Assembly: GCA_034433795.1 (NCBI GenBank)
Contig: DAOUAE010000034.1
Coordinates: forward strand, 1 to 64,000
Source of the DNA: DAOUAE01 sp034433795
GTDB lineage: Bacteria > Chloroflexota > UBA6077 > FW602-bin22 > DAOUAE01
Direction: 5' to 3'
Length of the DNA: 64,000 bases
Shown here: piece by piece, positions 56,883-64,000 of the stretch
Layout of the letters: each line of letters begins with the position of its first letter
How positions within the stretch are numbered: position 1 is the stretch's first letter
Notes under the pieces: model-generated
Databases searched by the model: none
Told to the model about the DNA's origin: nothing
Seen by the model: the letters and a program-made list of their open reading frames with translations, nothing else
Made by a program: the position numbers and the translations under genes

Positions 56883-57998
56883 ATGGCGCCGGAGGTGGCC
56901 ACCGCTGGAACGGTGGCGCTGGTGGCCCCGCTCGATCCTGAGGAGATCGAGCGGGCTCTGAACAGACTCTTGAAAGGTGTCGGGAGCCCCGACCATCCGG
57001 CCACCCGCGCGCGGGTGCGAACGCTGGTGGTGGCCGGCCTGGAGCAGAGCGATCTGCCCGCTGTGACCCAGAGCCTGATCCCGCTGACTCTGCGTCACCC
57101 GATGCGGACGATCCTCCTTGTCCGGACCGAGACGCCCGGGCCGCTCCGGGCCTGGCTGACCGCTCACTGCCACCTGCCGCCTGGCGGGGCCTATCAGGTC
57201 TGTCACGAGCAGATCGTTATCGAGGGGCCGCCAGGGGCCGAGCACCACTTCGGTCCGGTGGTCACGGCCCTGCTCTTGCCCGACCTGCCGGTGACTGTCT
57301 GGTGGGCCCGATGGCTGCCTATCGCCCATCCCCTCTTTCGTCAGGTGAACGCGCTGGCAGAGAGCGTTATCATCGACAGTGGCGCCCTGGGAGGGGCGCT
57401 GCCGCTCTATGGCCGGCTCGCCCAGGTGGTGCGGTCGGTCTCCCCGTACTGGCGTGACCTGCGCTGGCTGGGGCTCACCCCCTGGCGCAAACTCCTGGCC
57501 GATCTCTTCGATATTCCGGCTTTGCAGACGGCTCTGCCCGCGCTGCGCCAGGTGACCGTCACCCTGGCGGACCGCTCGTCCGGCCTGGCCAGCGGTCTTC
57601 TGTTCATTGGCTGGCTGGCCGCCTGTCTGGGGTGGGAGCCGGTGGCCTGGCAGCGGACGGTGGAGGGGCTGGAATGGCAGTTTGTGGCCCCGTCCGGCCG
57701 TCCGGCGGCCGACCTGGTCTTCGCCTCGCCGGCGGCGCCGCTGGCGATCTGTCTGCGGCTTCCGACGCTCGAGCTGGTGCTCGAGGGGAGTCCGGACGGC
57801 GAGTGGTTGACGGTGGAGACGCCGGGACAGGCGACCCACCTTGAGCGGACGGTACGGCTGGGGCCGGCCGGCGCCGGTGTCTGGCTGGCCCAGGCGCTGG
57901 CGCTCACCGATCCGGATCTGGTCTATCTCTCGACGCTGGAGATGATCGCCCGACTCGTCGGTCTGGTCGGGGCGGAGGAGGCGGAACAATGGCAGTGA
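56883..57998 (+). CDS. opcA: Glucose-6-phosphate dehydrogenase assembly protein OpcA
   Basis: 371-residue protein of the OpcA family, known in cyanobacteria and actinobacteria as an allosteric/assembly effector of glucose-6-phosphate dehydrogenase. Family traits seen: TRARVRTLVVAGLEQSDLPAV, HPMRTILLVRTE, CHEQIVIEGPPGAEHHFGPVVTALLLPDLPVTVWWA and the DSGALGG segment. The C-terminal part is more diverged. Its position between zwf and gnd is the typical arrangement. It overlaps gnd by 10 bases, so translation is probably coupled. Confidence 0.9.
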   Translation: MAPEVATAGTVALVAPLDPEEIERALNRLLKGVGSPDHPATRARVRTLVVAGLEQSDLPAVTQSLIPLTLRHPMRTILLVRTETPGPLRAWLTAHCHLPPGGAYQVCHEQIVIEGPPGAEHHFGPVVTALLLPDLPVTVWWARWLPIAHPLFRQVNALAESVIIDSGALGGALPLYGRLAQVVRSVSPYWRDLRWLGLTPWRKLLADLFDIPALQTALPALRQVTVTLADRSSGLASGLLFIGWLAACLGWEPVAWQRTVEGLEWQFVAPSGRPAADLVFASPAAPLAICLRLPTLELVLEGSPDGEWLTVETPGQATHLERTVRLGPAGAGVWLAQALALTDPDLVYLSTLEMIARLVGLVGAEEAEQWQ

Positions 57999-59401
57999 TC
58001 GGCGTCATCGGCCTGGCGGTGATGGGGGAGAACCTGGCGCTCAACCTCGCCGGCCACGGCTTCCCCGTTGTCGTCTACAACCGCACGGCCGAGCGGACGC
58101 GACGTTTTCTGGCCGAGCGGGCCCGAGGGTTTCCCATCCACGGAGCCTACACGCTCGCCGAGTTTGTCCAGGCGCTGGAGCGTCCCCGGCGGATCCTGTT
58201 GATGGTCCAGGCGGGCGCCCCGGTGGATGAGGTGCTGGCGCAGATAGAGCCGTTGCTGGCGCCGGGCGACATCGTGCTGGATGGGGGCAACTCGCACTAC
58301 CGCGACACCGAGCGGCGGGCGTCGGCGCTGGCCGGGCGGGGCCTGCACTACTTCGGCGTGGGCATCAGCGGTGGCGAGGAGGGGGCTCTCAAAGGTCCGG
58401 CCATTATGGTCGGGGGGCCCGCTGGCGTCTACCCCCAGATCGCCTCGATGCTGGAGGCCATCGCCGCCCGGACCGAGGACGGTCCCTGCTGCGGCTACCT
58501 GGGGCCGGGCGGGGCCGGCCATTACGTCAAAATGGTCCACAACGGCATCGAGTACGGGATTATGGAACTCATCGCCGAGGTCTACCACCTGCTGCGGGTG
58601 GTGCGGGGGCTATCGGCCTCCGATCTGAGCGCCCTCTTCGCCGCCTGGAACGCCGGTCCCCTGAACTCGTATCTGGTCGAGATCACCGCCCGCATTCTGG
58701 CCTATATTGACCCGGAGACCGGCCAGCCGCTGGTGGATCTTATTCTCGATAAGGCGGGCCAGAAGGGCACCGGCCGGTGGACCTCGCAGGACGCGCTGGA
58801 TCTCGGGGTGCCGGTGCCGACCATTGACGCCGCCCTCTGGGCCCGCCACCTCTCGGCCTATAAGAGCGAGCGCGAGCAGGCCGCCCGCCTGCTCCCGGCG
58901 CCGCCCGCCCCGGCCACGGTCGACGGGCGCCTGGTCGGCGACCTCCACGATGCCCTCTACGCCGGGATGATCACCGCCTTTGCCCAGGGCTTCGCCCTGC
59001 TCCACCAGGCCAGCCGCGAGTACCAGTATCAGATCCCGCTGGCCGAGGTCGCCCGCATCTGGCAGGGAGGCTGCATCATCCGGGCCCGTCTGCTCAAGAC
59101 CATCCGGGCCAGTTTTCTCGACCAGCCCGACCGGCCGAACCTTCTCCTGGACCCGCGCTTCGCCGAGCTGCTGGCTCCGCTCCAGACCGGCTGGCGGCGG
59201 GCGGTCATCACCGCTCGGGAGTGGGGGCTGCCCTGCCCGGCTCTCTCCGCCTCGCTCGATTACTACGACGCCTACCGGCAGGCGCGCCTGCCGGCCAATC
59301 TGGTCCAGGCCCAGCGCGACTACTTCGGGGCCCACACCTACGAACGAATCGACCGGCCCGGGGTCTTCCACACCCAGTGGACGCCCGAGGACCCCGTGTG
59401 A
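57989..59401 (+). CDS. gnd: 6-phosphogluconate dehydrogenase, decarboxylating
   Basis: NADP-dependent oxidative decarboxylation of 6-phosphogluconate to ribulose 5-phosphate; 470 residues, the usual length of the long form. N-terminal loop GVIGLAVMGENLALNLAGHGF, YNRT, the substrate signature GGEEGALKGPAIMVGG, catalytic K181 in HYVKMVHNGIEYG, KAGQKGTGRWTSQDALDLGVP, and C-terminal ALSASLDYYDAYRQARLPANLVQAQRDYFGAHTYER. GLAVMG is seen in place of GLAVMG/GLGVMG variants, consistent with NADP. Last gene of the operon, followed by a palindromic terminator. Confidence 0.97.
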   Translation: MAVIGVIGLAVMGENLALNLAGHGFPVVVYNRTAERTRRFLAERARGFPIHGAYTLAEFVQALERPRRILLMVQAGAPVDEVLAQIEPLLAPGDIVLDGGNSHYRDTERRASALAGRGLHYFGVGISGGEEGALKGPAIMVGGPAGVYPQIASMLEAIAARTEDGPCCGYLGPGGAGHYVKMVHNGIEYGIMELIAEVYHLLRVVRGLSASDLSALFAAWNAGPLNSYLVEITARILAYIDPETGQPLVDLILDKAGQKGTGRWTSQDALDLGVPVPTIDAALWARHLSAYKSEREQAARLLPAPPAPATVDGRLVGDLHDALYAGMITAFAQGFALLHQASREYQYQIPLAEVARIWQGGCIIRARLLKTIRASFLDQPDRPNLLLDPRFAELLAPLQTGWRRAVITAREWGLPCPALSASLDYYDAYRQARLPANLVQAQRDYFGAHTYERIDRPGVFHTQWTPEDPV

Positions 59402-59411
59402 ACCAGAACAC

Positions 59412-59446
59412 GAGCGCTCGGGCGGCTAGCCGCCCGAGCGCTCTTT
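59412..59446. terminator. Bidirectional terminator palindrome
   Basis: Perfect inverted repeat with 16-base arms (GAGCGCTCGGGCGGCT and its complement, 59412-59443), then TTT on the plus strand. It overlaps the last codons and TAG stop (59426-59428) of the convergent CoA-binding gene, so one hairpin may serve both genes. Confidence 0.7.
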
Positions 59447-59845
59447 CAGCCGGAGACGGGAGGTCAGCAGGGCGCAGGCCTGGTGGACCACGGTGAGCCC
59501 CAGCCGCTCGGCCAGGGCCACCACGTCGGGGTCGTCGGCTCCCGGCTGAAACCAGACCCGTCGGACGCCCAGACGGGCCGCCTCTTCAAGATAGGGCCGG
59601 GCGCGTTCCGGCCGGACGGCGATCACCACCACGTCGGGCCGCTCGGGCAGGGCGCTGAGGTTCGGATAGGCCGGAAGACCGGCCACCTCCGGCGCCTGCG
59701 GGTTGACCGGGTAGACGCGGTGTCCCAGAGCCCGCAGCGTCAGCACCAGCTGGTGACTCTCTTTCTCGGGGTCGCGCGAGGCGCCAACCACCGCCCAGAC
59801 TGGCTGGGCGAAGAAGTCGGCGATCCGCTCGGCCAGGGCGACCAT
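59426..59845 (-). CDS. CoA-binding-domain protein (YccU-like)
   Basis: 139-residue single Rossmann domain of the CoA-binding family. Seen are WAVVGASRDPEKESHQLVLTLRALGHRVYPVNPQ and the metal/nucleotide pocket WFQPGADDPDVVALAERLGLTVV followed by a conserved cysteine (HQACALLTS). Proteins of this kind bind CoA or a related nucleotide, but no reaction has been assigned. ATG after GGGAG. The gene starts 27 bases after the glycosyltransferase stop and may be co-transcribed with it. Confidence 0.88.
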   Translation of the reverse strand: MVALAERIADFFAQPVWAVVGASRDPEKESHQLVLTLRALGHRVYPVNPQAPEVAGLPAYPNLSALPERPDVVVIAVRPERARPYLEEAARLGVRRVWFQPGADDPDVVALAERLGLTVVHQACALLTSRLRLKERSGG

Positions 59846-59872
59846 CAGCCGGCTCCCATGCGATGATCGCTC

Positions 59873-60997
59873 TTATGATACCGCGTCCCCGGCCAGTGCG
59901 CGCCGGGCCTGGCCCAGGCGGTCGCGCAGGAGCAGAAGGTGCTGGGCCTCGGCGATAACCATCGCCGGGGTGATGGCCTCCAGACAGCGGGCCACCGACC
60001 GGTCGGCGCAGCAGCCAGGGGGAAACCGTCGGCAGGGCGCGTGCCAGTCGGCCACCGGTCGCTGCCAGAGCCAGGAGGGCGGACACCAGCGGACCGGCGG
60101 CCCGGCCCCGAAGACGATGACCGTGGGAACGGCCAGGGCGGTGGCCAGGTGGGCCGGCCCGCCGTCGTTGGTGATGAAGAGATCCAGACGGGCGAGCAGC
60201 GCGGCCAGCCCACCCAGCGAGAGGCATCCGGTCAGGTCGATGACGGGCAGAGGGCCGAGCAGCGCGCGGACGGCGGCCGTCTGGGGCGCCTGGCCGGGGC
60301 CGCCGACCAGAATGAGGTGTTGAAAGCGGCCGGTGGCCCAGAGAGCCCGGGCCACGGCGGCGAAGCGCTCGGGCGGCCAGCGGCGGAGTGGGTCGGCGGC
60401 GCAGGGGTTGAGGCCGAGGGCGCCGCCCCGGTCGAGAGCGGCCAGCAGCCGTCCGCCGTCGAGGGCCTGGAGTTCGCGCCGGTCGCGGGGCTGGAGTGGC
60501 ACGTCAGGGACGGTGGCCACCGGTGGGGCGCCGACCAGAGCCACCTGGTCGAGAAAGCGCTGGATCTCGTGGCGGTAGGGCGTGAACGGAACCCAGAGGT
60601 CGAGGGGAGGAGCGTCGGGCGTGCGGCTGCCGACGCTCAGGGCGGGGGCGAGGGCCTGGATGAAGCGGTTGGAGTGTCGGCCGTCGCCCGCCCACTGGAA
60701 GGCCAGGGCGAAGCGCTCGGCTCGCAGGGCGGCCAGCGCGGCCCGGGCCGCGGGGCTCTCGGCCGGGCCGTCGGCCACGCCGGGGAACGGCGGGCAGGCG
60801 ACGACCCGCTCCAGGTAAGCATAGCGGCGGCAGAACGCCACCAGGTCGTGCCGGGCGATGAGGGTGATGCGGGCATCGGGCCGGGCGGCCTTGAGACTGC
60901 GCAGGGCCGGGGTGGTGGCCAGGAAGTCGCCCAGCCCGCCCGGCTTGAGGACGGCGATCTTGGGTGCGGGCGGCAGACTGGCCAGAATAGAGGGCAT
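59873..60997 (-). CDS. Family 9 glycosyltransferase (heptosyltransferase-like)
   Basis: 374-residue GT-B glycosyltransferase of CAZy family GT9. N-terminal IAVLKPGGLGDFLATTPALRSLKAARPDARITLIA is the classic GT9 entry; the nucleotide-sugar side shows LGLNPCAADPLRRWPPERFAAVARAL and FITNDGGPAHLATALAVPTVIVFGAGPPVRWCPP. The ATG at 60997 is chosen because homology begins there, although its Shine-Dalgarno is weak; the frame continues upstream through the phosphotransferase gene. In an organism probably without lipopolysaccharide it may glycosylate exopolysaccharide or a glycolipid. Confidence 0.87.
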   Translation of the reverse strand: MPSILASLPPAPKIAVLKPGGLGDFLATTPALRSLKAARPDARITLIARHDLVAFCRRYAYLERVVACPPFPGVADGPAESPAARAALAALRAERFALAFQWAGDGRHSNRFIQALAPALSVGSRTPDAPPLDLWVPFTPYRHEIQRFLDQVALVGAPPVATVPDVPLQPRDRRELQALDGGRLLAALDRGGALGLNPCAADPLRRWPPERFAAVARALWATGRFQHLILVGGPGQAPQTAAVRALLGPLPVIDLTGCLSLGGLAALLARLDLFITNDGGPAHLATALAVPTVIVFGAGPPVRWCPPSWLWQRPVADWHAPCRRFPPGCCADRSVARCLEAITPAMVIAEAQHLLLLRDRLGQARRALAGDAVS

Positions 60998-61062
60998 GGC
61001 GACCGTCCCGTGCGCCGGCGTTCTGTCGGGCCCAACCGGCAGGGGTTGTGCCAGGGAGACCG

Positions 61063-61944
61063 TCAGCCCAGGCCGGCCCGGCGCTGCCAGGCGCTGATCC
61101 AGCGTCGAACCCGCTCCTGGGCGGCTGGGCTGAGCAGGCCCGGCCGGTCCGGGCGTGGGGCCAGGTCGTGGAGCAGCACCCACCCGGCCCAGGCGTAAAA
61201 GGGAGCGAGATCGCTCGGCGCGGGGAAGGTTCCGGCCGTCTCCCGGTAGCCCGCCCGCCAGGCCAGTTCCAGGAGCCCCCGCAGAGGGGAGAGAAGCCGC
61301 CGGCCAGGACCGGGTGGGGCGGGGGCCAGCCGGAGCAGCGTCACGGTGCGGGCCAGGTCCGCTCGGGGGTCGCCCCCGCCGGCGTTGATCCAGTCGAGGA
61401 CGGCAGTCAGGCGGTGGCCGTCGGTCAGGACGTTGAGCGGATGGTAGTCCAGGTGGAGGAGAGCCTCGGTCCGGAGGGGGAGCTGGCGCAGGTGGTGCTG
61501 GACGGTCGCCGCCATGGGGCCCGCCCAGGCGATCCAGTCCCTGGCGGGCGGGCGCAGAGCGGCCGGCGCCTGGACGGCGTGGATCTGCGCCTGGACGGCT
61601 CCGAAGCGCCGGCCCAGCCGCCAGATCGTCCAGGGATGGGTCAGCAGGACGTGGAGAAGCGGCCGGCCCTGGCACCAGGAGAGGAGAAGCACCGGCCGTC
61701 CGGCAACGGTCGCCTGGCCCAGGATACGCGGGACCGGAACTCCCGCTCGGGCGGCGGCCGCAAGCGCCAGGGCCTCACGTTGGGCGGCTGCACTCTGCTC
61801 TGGTCGGTAGAGGCGGAGGACCGCCCGCCGGTCGGGCCAGTCGAGGCGCCAGACCTGGGTATCGTGGCCTCCGGCCAGGGGTGTGATGCCCCTGGGGGGT
61901 GGCAGGTCCAGGGCCTGCAGAAACGGCTGAGGATCGACGGCCAC
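61063..61944 (-). CDS. Aminoglycoside phosphotransferase-family kinase
   Basis: 293-residue small-molecule kinase with the APH/choline-kinase fold. N-lobe GGHDTQVWRLDWPDRRAVLRLYRP; catalytic loop LLHLDYHPLNVL (HxDxxxxN) and metal aspartate in TAVLDWINAGGGDPRADLA. Substrate probably a sugar or amino alcohol rather than an antibiotic. The start is GTG 61944, six bases after a -10 hexamer, so the mRNA looks leaderless. A 65-base gap separates it from the glycosyltransferase on the same strand. Confidence 0.85.
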   Translation of the reverse strand: MAVDPQPFLQALDLPPPRGITPLAGGHDTQVWRLDWPDRRAVLRLYRPEQSAAAQREALALAAAARAGVPVPRILGQATVAGRPVLLLSWCQGRPLLHVLLTHPWTIWRLGRRFGAVQAQIHAVQAPAALRPPARDWIAWAGPMAATVQHHLRQLPLRTEALLHLDYHPLNVLTDGHRLTAVLDWINAGGGDPRADLARTVTLLRLAPAPPGPGRRLLSPLRGLLELAWRAGYRETAGTFPAPSDLAPFYAWAGWVLLHDLAPRPDRPGLLSPAAQERVRRWISAWQRRAGLG

Positions 61945-61950
61945 AGTCCC

Positions 61951-61979
61951 AGTATACGGGTTGTGGCCGGCGCTGGCCA
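61951..61979 (-). promoter_or_regulatory. Promoter giving a leaderless transcript
   Basis: On the minus strand TGGCCA (61979-61974), 17-bp spacer, TATACT (61956-61951), then GGGACT and the GTG start. Same -35 as at the ndh promoter. Confidence 0.6.
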
Positions 61980-62044
61980 GACCCGCGTATTGCCAGCCGG
62001 TGCCAGGTGTTTGTATGGTGATACGTAAAGAAGCCGGCGCGGTC

Positions 62045-62083
62045 TTGACAGGTTCTTGACAGGGCTGGCCGGTCTGCTATCCT
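62045..62083 (+). promoter_or_regulatory. Promoter of the MFS gene with duplicated -35
   Basis: TTGACA occurs at 62045 and again at 62056. The second, a 16-bp spacer and extended -10 TG-c-TATCCT (62078-62083) form a good promoter. The repeat unit TCTTGACAGG recurs with 11-bp pitch. Confidence 0.65.
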
Positions 62084-62150
62084 AGAGGGCAGGCCCCAGG
62101 GAGGGGTAGACGGCCCCGTGCGGGTGGGGCGGTATCAGGGTCGGTGAACG

Positions 62151-63446
62151 ATGAAACGGACCGTTCTGGGCTGCATCGTCGGCACATTTTTTCTGCGCTG
62201 CGGGACCTCGGCCGAAGGGGTCATGCTCGGTCTGCTGCTGGCCCACATCGCCACCACCGTGGCGCCGATCCCGGCCACGATTGTCGGCCTTCTGGGGACG
62301 AGCTTCTACATCGCTGAGCTGCTGGGCGCGCCCATTTTCGGGGCGCTGACCGACCGGCTGGGAGCGCGGCGTTTCCTTCTGCTGAGTCCCTTCTTCGCCG
62401 GTCTGGCCAGCCTGATGATGGCCGGCATCTTCTTTGGCGTGATCCACGGGGTCCTCTCGCTCCCGCTGGCCATCGCCGCCTTCTTTGGAGTCCGGGTCTT
62501 CCAGGGTCTCTCGACTGCCGCTTCGGCACCCTCCAGCCTGAGTTACCTCTCCAGCGAGACCGCCGACGCCACCCAGCAGCGGGGGCTGGCGATGGGCTTC
62601 TTCGAGATCGCCACCATCGCTGGCATGGCCAGCGGTTTCGTGGCCGGCGGGCAGTTCTGGACATATTTCTACGGCCGGGGCTTTATCCCGCTGCTTGTTA
62701 TCTTCACCATCGCCGGACTGGTCTTCTGGCGCTTCACCGAGGACCGGCCGCTGGCGGTGCACGAGCCGGGCCTGCGCCGCTACCTCGGTCTGCTCCAGAA
62801 CCGCCTGCTCCTGCGTTTTGCCCCAGCCTGGCTGGCGGCCAACGCGGTCCTGGGGGCCTGGTTCACCCACAGCGTCTTCCAGATGGCCCACGGTACCCCC
62901 GACGATGGACAGCTCCTGACCGGCGGCTTTTCGGGCTCGGCCCTCGGCTTCTACTTCGCCGGCTTCGCCCTGACCTTCGCCCTCGGGATCGCGGTCTGGG
63001 GCTGGCTGCTCGGGCGGGTGCCCAAGCTGACCGTGATGCTGGTCGCTATCGGCGGGCTCTTTCTGAGCTGTCTGGCGTTCTACGGCCTGAACCACAGCCA
63101 GGCCGACGATGTCCGTGAAATCGTCTTCTGGCTGGCCCTGCTGGGCGTCGGGATCTTCTTGGAGAGCGGTTTCACGCCGGCGGCTCTGACTTTTCTGGCC
63201 GACATCGCCGATGCCAACGCCACCGAGCGTGGCGTGGTCATGGGCCTCTACTCGGTCTTCCTGGGAGTGGGCCAGTTGCTCGGCGCCGCACTGGCTGGTC
63301 CCTTCGCCGACCTCTACCGCATCGACGGGCTGATCCTCTTCTCAGCGATCCTGGGCTGTATCGCCCTGGGCGCTCTCCTGATGCTGCGCGAGGCGGTGGC
63401 GGTGGGCGTCCCCCAGAAGGCCGGGCCCGCCTCGCCGCGCTCCTGA
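62151..63446 (+). CDS. Major facilitator superfamily transporter
   Basis: 431-residue membrane transporter with about 12 helices. The loop 2-3 motif is GALTDRLGARRFLLLSPFF; the sixth helix region ends with FWRFTEDRP, and the central loop leads to a second bundle starting RLLLRFAPAWLAANAVLGAW. The second half holds TFLADIADANATERGVVMGLYSVFLGVGQLLGAALAG, a repeated motif typical of MFS drug or metabolite exporters. The extended helix 4/5 segment SSLSYLSSETADATQQRGLAMGFFE is likewise typical. Substrate unknown. Single-gene unit. Confidence 0.93.
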   Translation: MKRTVLGCIVGTFFLRCGTSAEGVMLGLLLAHIATTVAPIPATIVGLLGTSFYIAELLGAPIFGALTDRLGARRFLLLSPFFAGLASLMMAGIFFGVIHGVLSLPLAIAAFFGVRVFQGLSTAASAPSSLSYLSSETADATQQRGLAMGFFEIATIAGMASGFVAGGQFWTYFYGRGFIPLLVIFTIAGLVFWRFTEDRPLAVHEPGLRRYLGLLQNRLLLRFAPAWLAANAVLGAWFTHSVFQMAHGTPDDGQLLTGGFSGSALGFYFAGFALTFALGIAVWGWLLGRVPKLTVMLVAIGGLFLSCLAFYGLNHSQADDVREIVFWLALLGVGIFLESGFTPAALTFLADIADANATERGVVMGLYSVFLGVGQLLGAALAGPFADLYRIDGLILFSAILGCIALGALLMLREAVAVGVPQKAGPASPRS

Positions 63447-63608
63447 CCCTCAGCCAGCGGCTCGCCGCTTCCGGCGCCTCCCGGTTGGCGGGAGCGTGAT
63501 CTGGCCTCTAGCCCTATCTTCCCATTGCCGGTTCCGGAGTGGGCCGGGCATACTCGGCCGGCCCGCCCCGCGGGAGTGGTCTGGGGGCGGGTTGGCGAGG
63601 AAGAGGCG

Positions 63609-64000
63609 ATGTCCGGGAGTCATGGGCCCTTTCCGTGGTGGCTGCCCGTGGCCCGGCGGCCCGGCCGCCGGGTCCTGCTCGGCCTGATCCTCGTTCTGGG
63701 AGGGCTGCTCCTGAGCCAGGCGGCCCGTCCGGCTGCCGGGGCGGTGACGCCGCTGCCAGCGGTCCCTCCTGATGGACGGTTTGGCATCGTCCACATCAGC
63801 TACGCCGACGGCGGCTCCCCACTTCGGCAGACCTCGCCGGCGGTCTGGTATGGCCAGGCCGTCGAGGCCGGTGCCCGCTGGAACCGCTGGGCCCTCTACT
63901 GGACCGATGTCGAGCGCGCCGAGGGCCAGTTCGACTACAGCCGGGTGTGGGCCACAGTCCGGGCCGACCGTGAGCGTGGTCTGGAGATCGACGCGGTGCT
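63609..64000 (+). CDS. Secreted glycoside-hydrolase-like protein (3' truncated by window edge)
   Basis: The frame is open from ATG 63609 to the window end (about 130 residues). GAGGAAGAGGCG precedes the start. The N-terminus is a signal peptide or anchor: RRPGRR followed by VLLGLILVLGGLLLSQA. The mature part begins a (beta/alpha)8 barrel: FGIVHISYADGGS, then ARWNRWALYWTDVERAEGQFDYSRVW, the pattern of the first strands of GH5/GH42/GH39-type glycosidases (W..VE...G.FDY). Catalytic acids lie beyond the window, so specificity and completeness are unknown. Confidence 0.7.
   Translation, partial: MSGSHGPFPWWLPVARRPGRRVLLGLILVLGGLLLSQAARPAAGAVTPLPAVPPDGRFGIVHISYADGGSPLRQTSPAVWYGQAVEAGARWNRWALYWTDVERAEGQFDYSRVWATVRADRERGLEIDAV

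Noticed and set aside
60998..61675. Extended N-terminus of the glycosyltransferase
   Set aside because: The extra 226 residues are antisense-like low-complexity sequence in another frame of the phosphotransferase gene; GT9 similarity begins at 60997.

Overview
The window is very GC-rich, gene-dense bacterial chromosome. Short intergenic gaps, frequent GTG starts and ATGA stop/start overlaps are typical of it. The gene content points to the phylum Chloroflexota, possibly a Thermomicrobia-like thermophile: an SCO1664-type kinase-like protein, a baeRF/VLRF1 protein, zwf-opcA-gnd, a two-subunit 2-oxoacid:ferredoxin oxidoreductase, several unrelated 2-hydroxyacid dehydrogenases and a KGG-repeat stress protein. 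This placement is inferred from gene content; no rRNA gene is present to confirm it. I saw no tRNA, rRNA, CRISPR array, insertion sequence or prophage.

Left part (1-26 kb), mostly housekeeping. A truncated DD-carboxypeptidase, a PAP2 phosphatase and PncC/CinA come first, then a hydroxyacid dehydrogenase and a cupin. Next is an energy operon, ndh-korA-korB (NDH-2 plus 2-oxoacid:ferredoxin oxidoreductase), closed by a textbook terminator. A response-regulator receiver protein, a short-chain reductase and an MscS channel follow. A very large intramembrane protease with a duplicated extracytoplasmic domain is coupled to a zinc alcohol dehydrogenase. Then come the rpsO-pnp operon, ftsH, an ECF-like sigma factor, another dehydrogenase, DoxX, an eRF1-like protein and malate synthase.

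Middle part (26-45 kb), accessory metabolism. It holds an enoyl-CoA hydratase/DUF2905/queA operon and an arsenic locus (arsR, a perfect 36-bp palindrome, arsM). A KGG-repeat protein is followed by an FAH-family enzyme diverging from an orphan sugar-type ABC ATPase coupled to galactonate dehydratase. A kinase-like/MMPL/AttH-lipoprotein operon comes next, then a UbiA prenyltransferase, an alpha/beta hydrolase, a third hydroxyacid dehydrogenase, an HpcH/HpaI aldolase with an aldo-keto reductase, and a two-gene E1 (alpha/beta) 2-oxoacid dehydrogenase operon without E2/E3.

Right part (45-64 kb). A sugar-catabolic island on the minus strand has two transcription units: xylose-isomerase-like plus xylulokinase, and a zinc dehydrogenase plus class II aldolase plus an unrecognised barrel-like protein. 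Then follow a zinc-ribbon protein, a BON-domain protein, a sensor histidine kinase, the oxidative pentose-phosphate operon zwf-opcA-gnd, a CoA-binding protein, a family 9 glycosyltransferase, an APH-type kinase, an MFS transporter and the start of a secreted glycoside-hydrolase-like protein. Pentose, galactonate and other sugar-acid routes would converge on the pentose-phosphate pathway and on pyruvate, which the E1 and Kor enzymes could oxidise.

The most useful regulatory signals are many sigma-70-like promoters with 16-18 bp spacers or extended -10 boxes, several of which decide start codons. Others are a divergent promoter pair sharing one -35, the palindrome at the arsenic locus, and direct repeats with an 11-bp pitch upstream of both doxX and the BON gene that look like operators of one OmpR/PhoB-family regulator.
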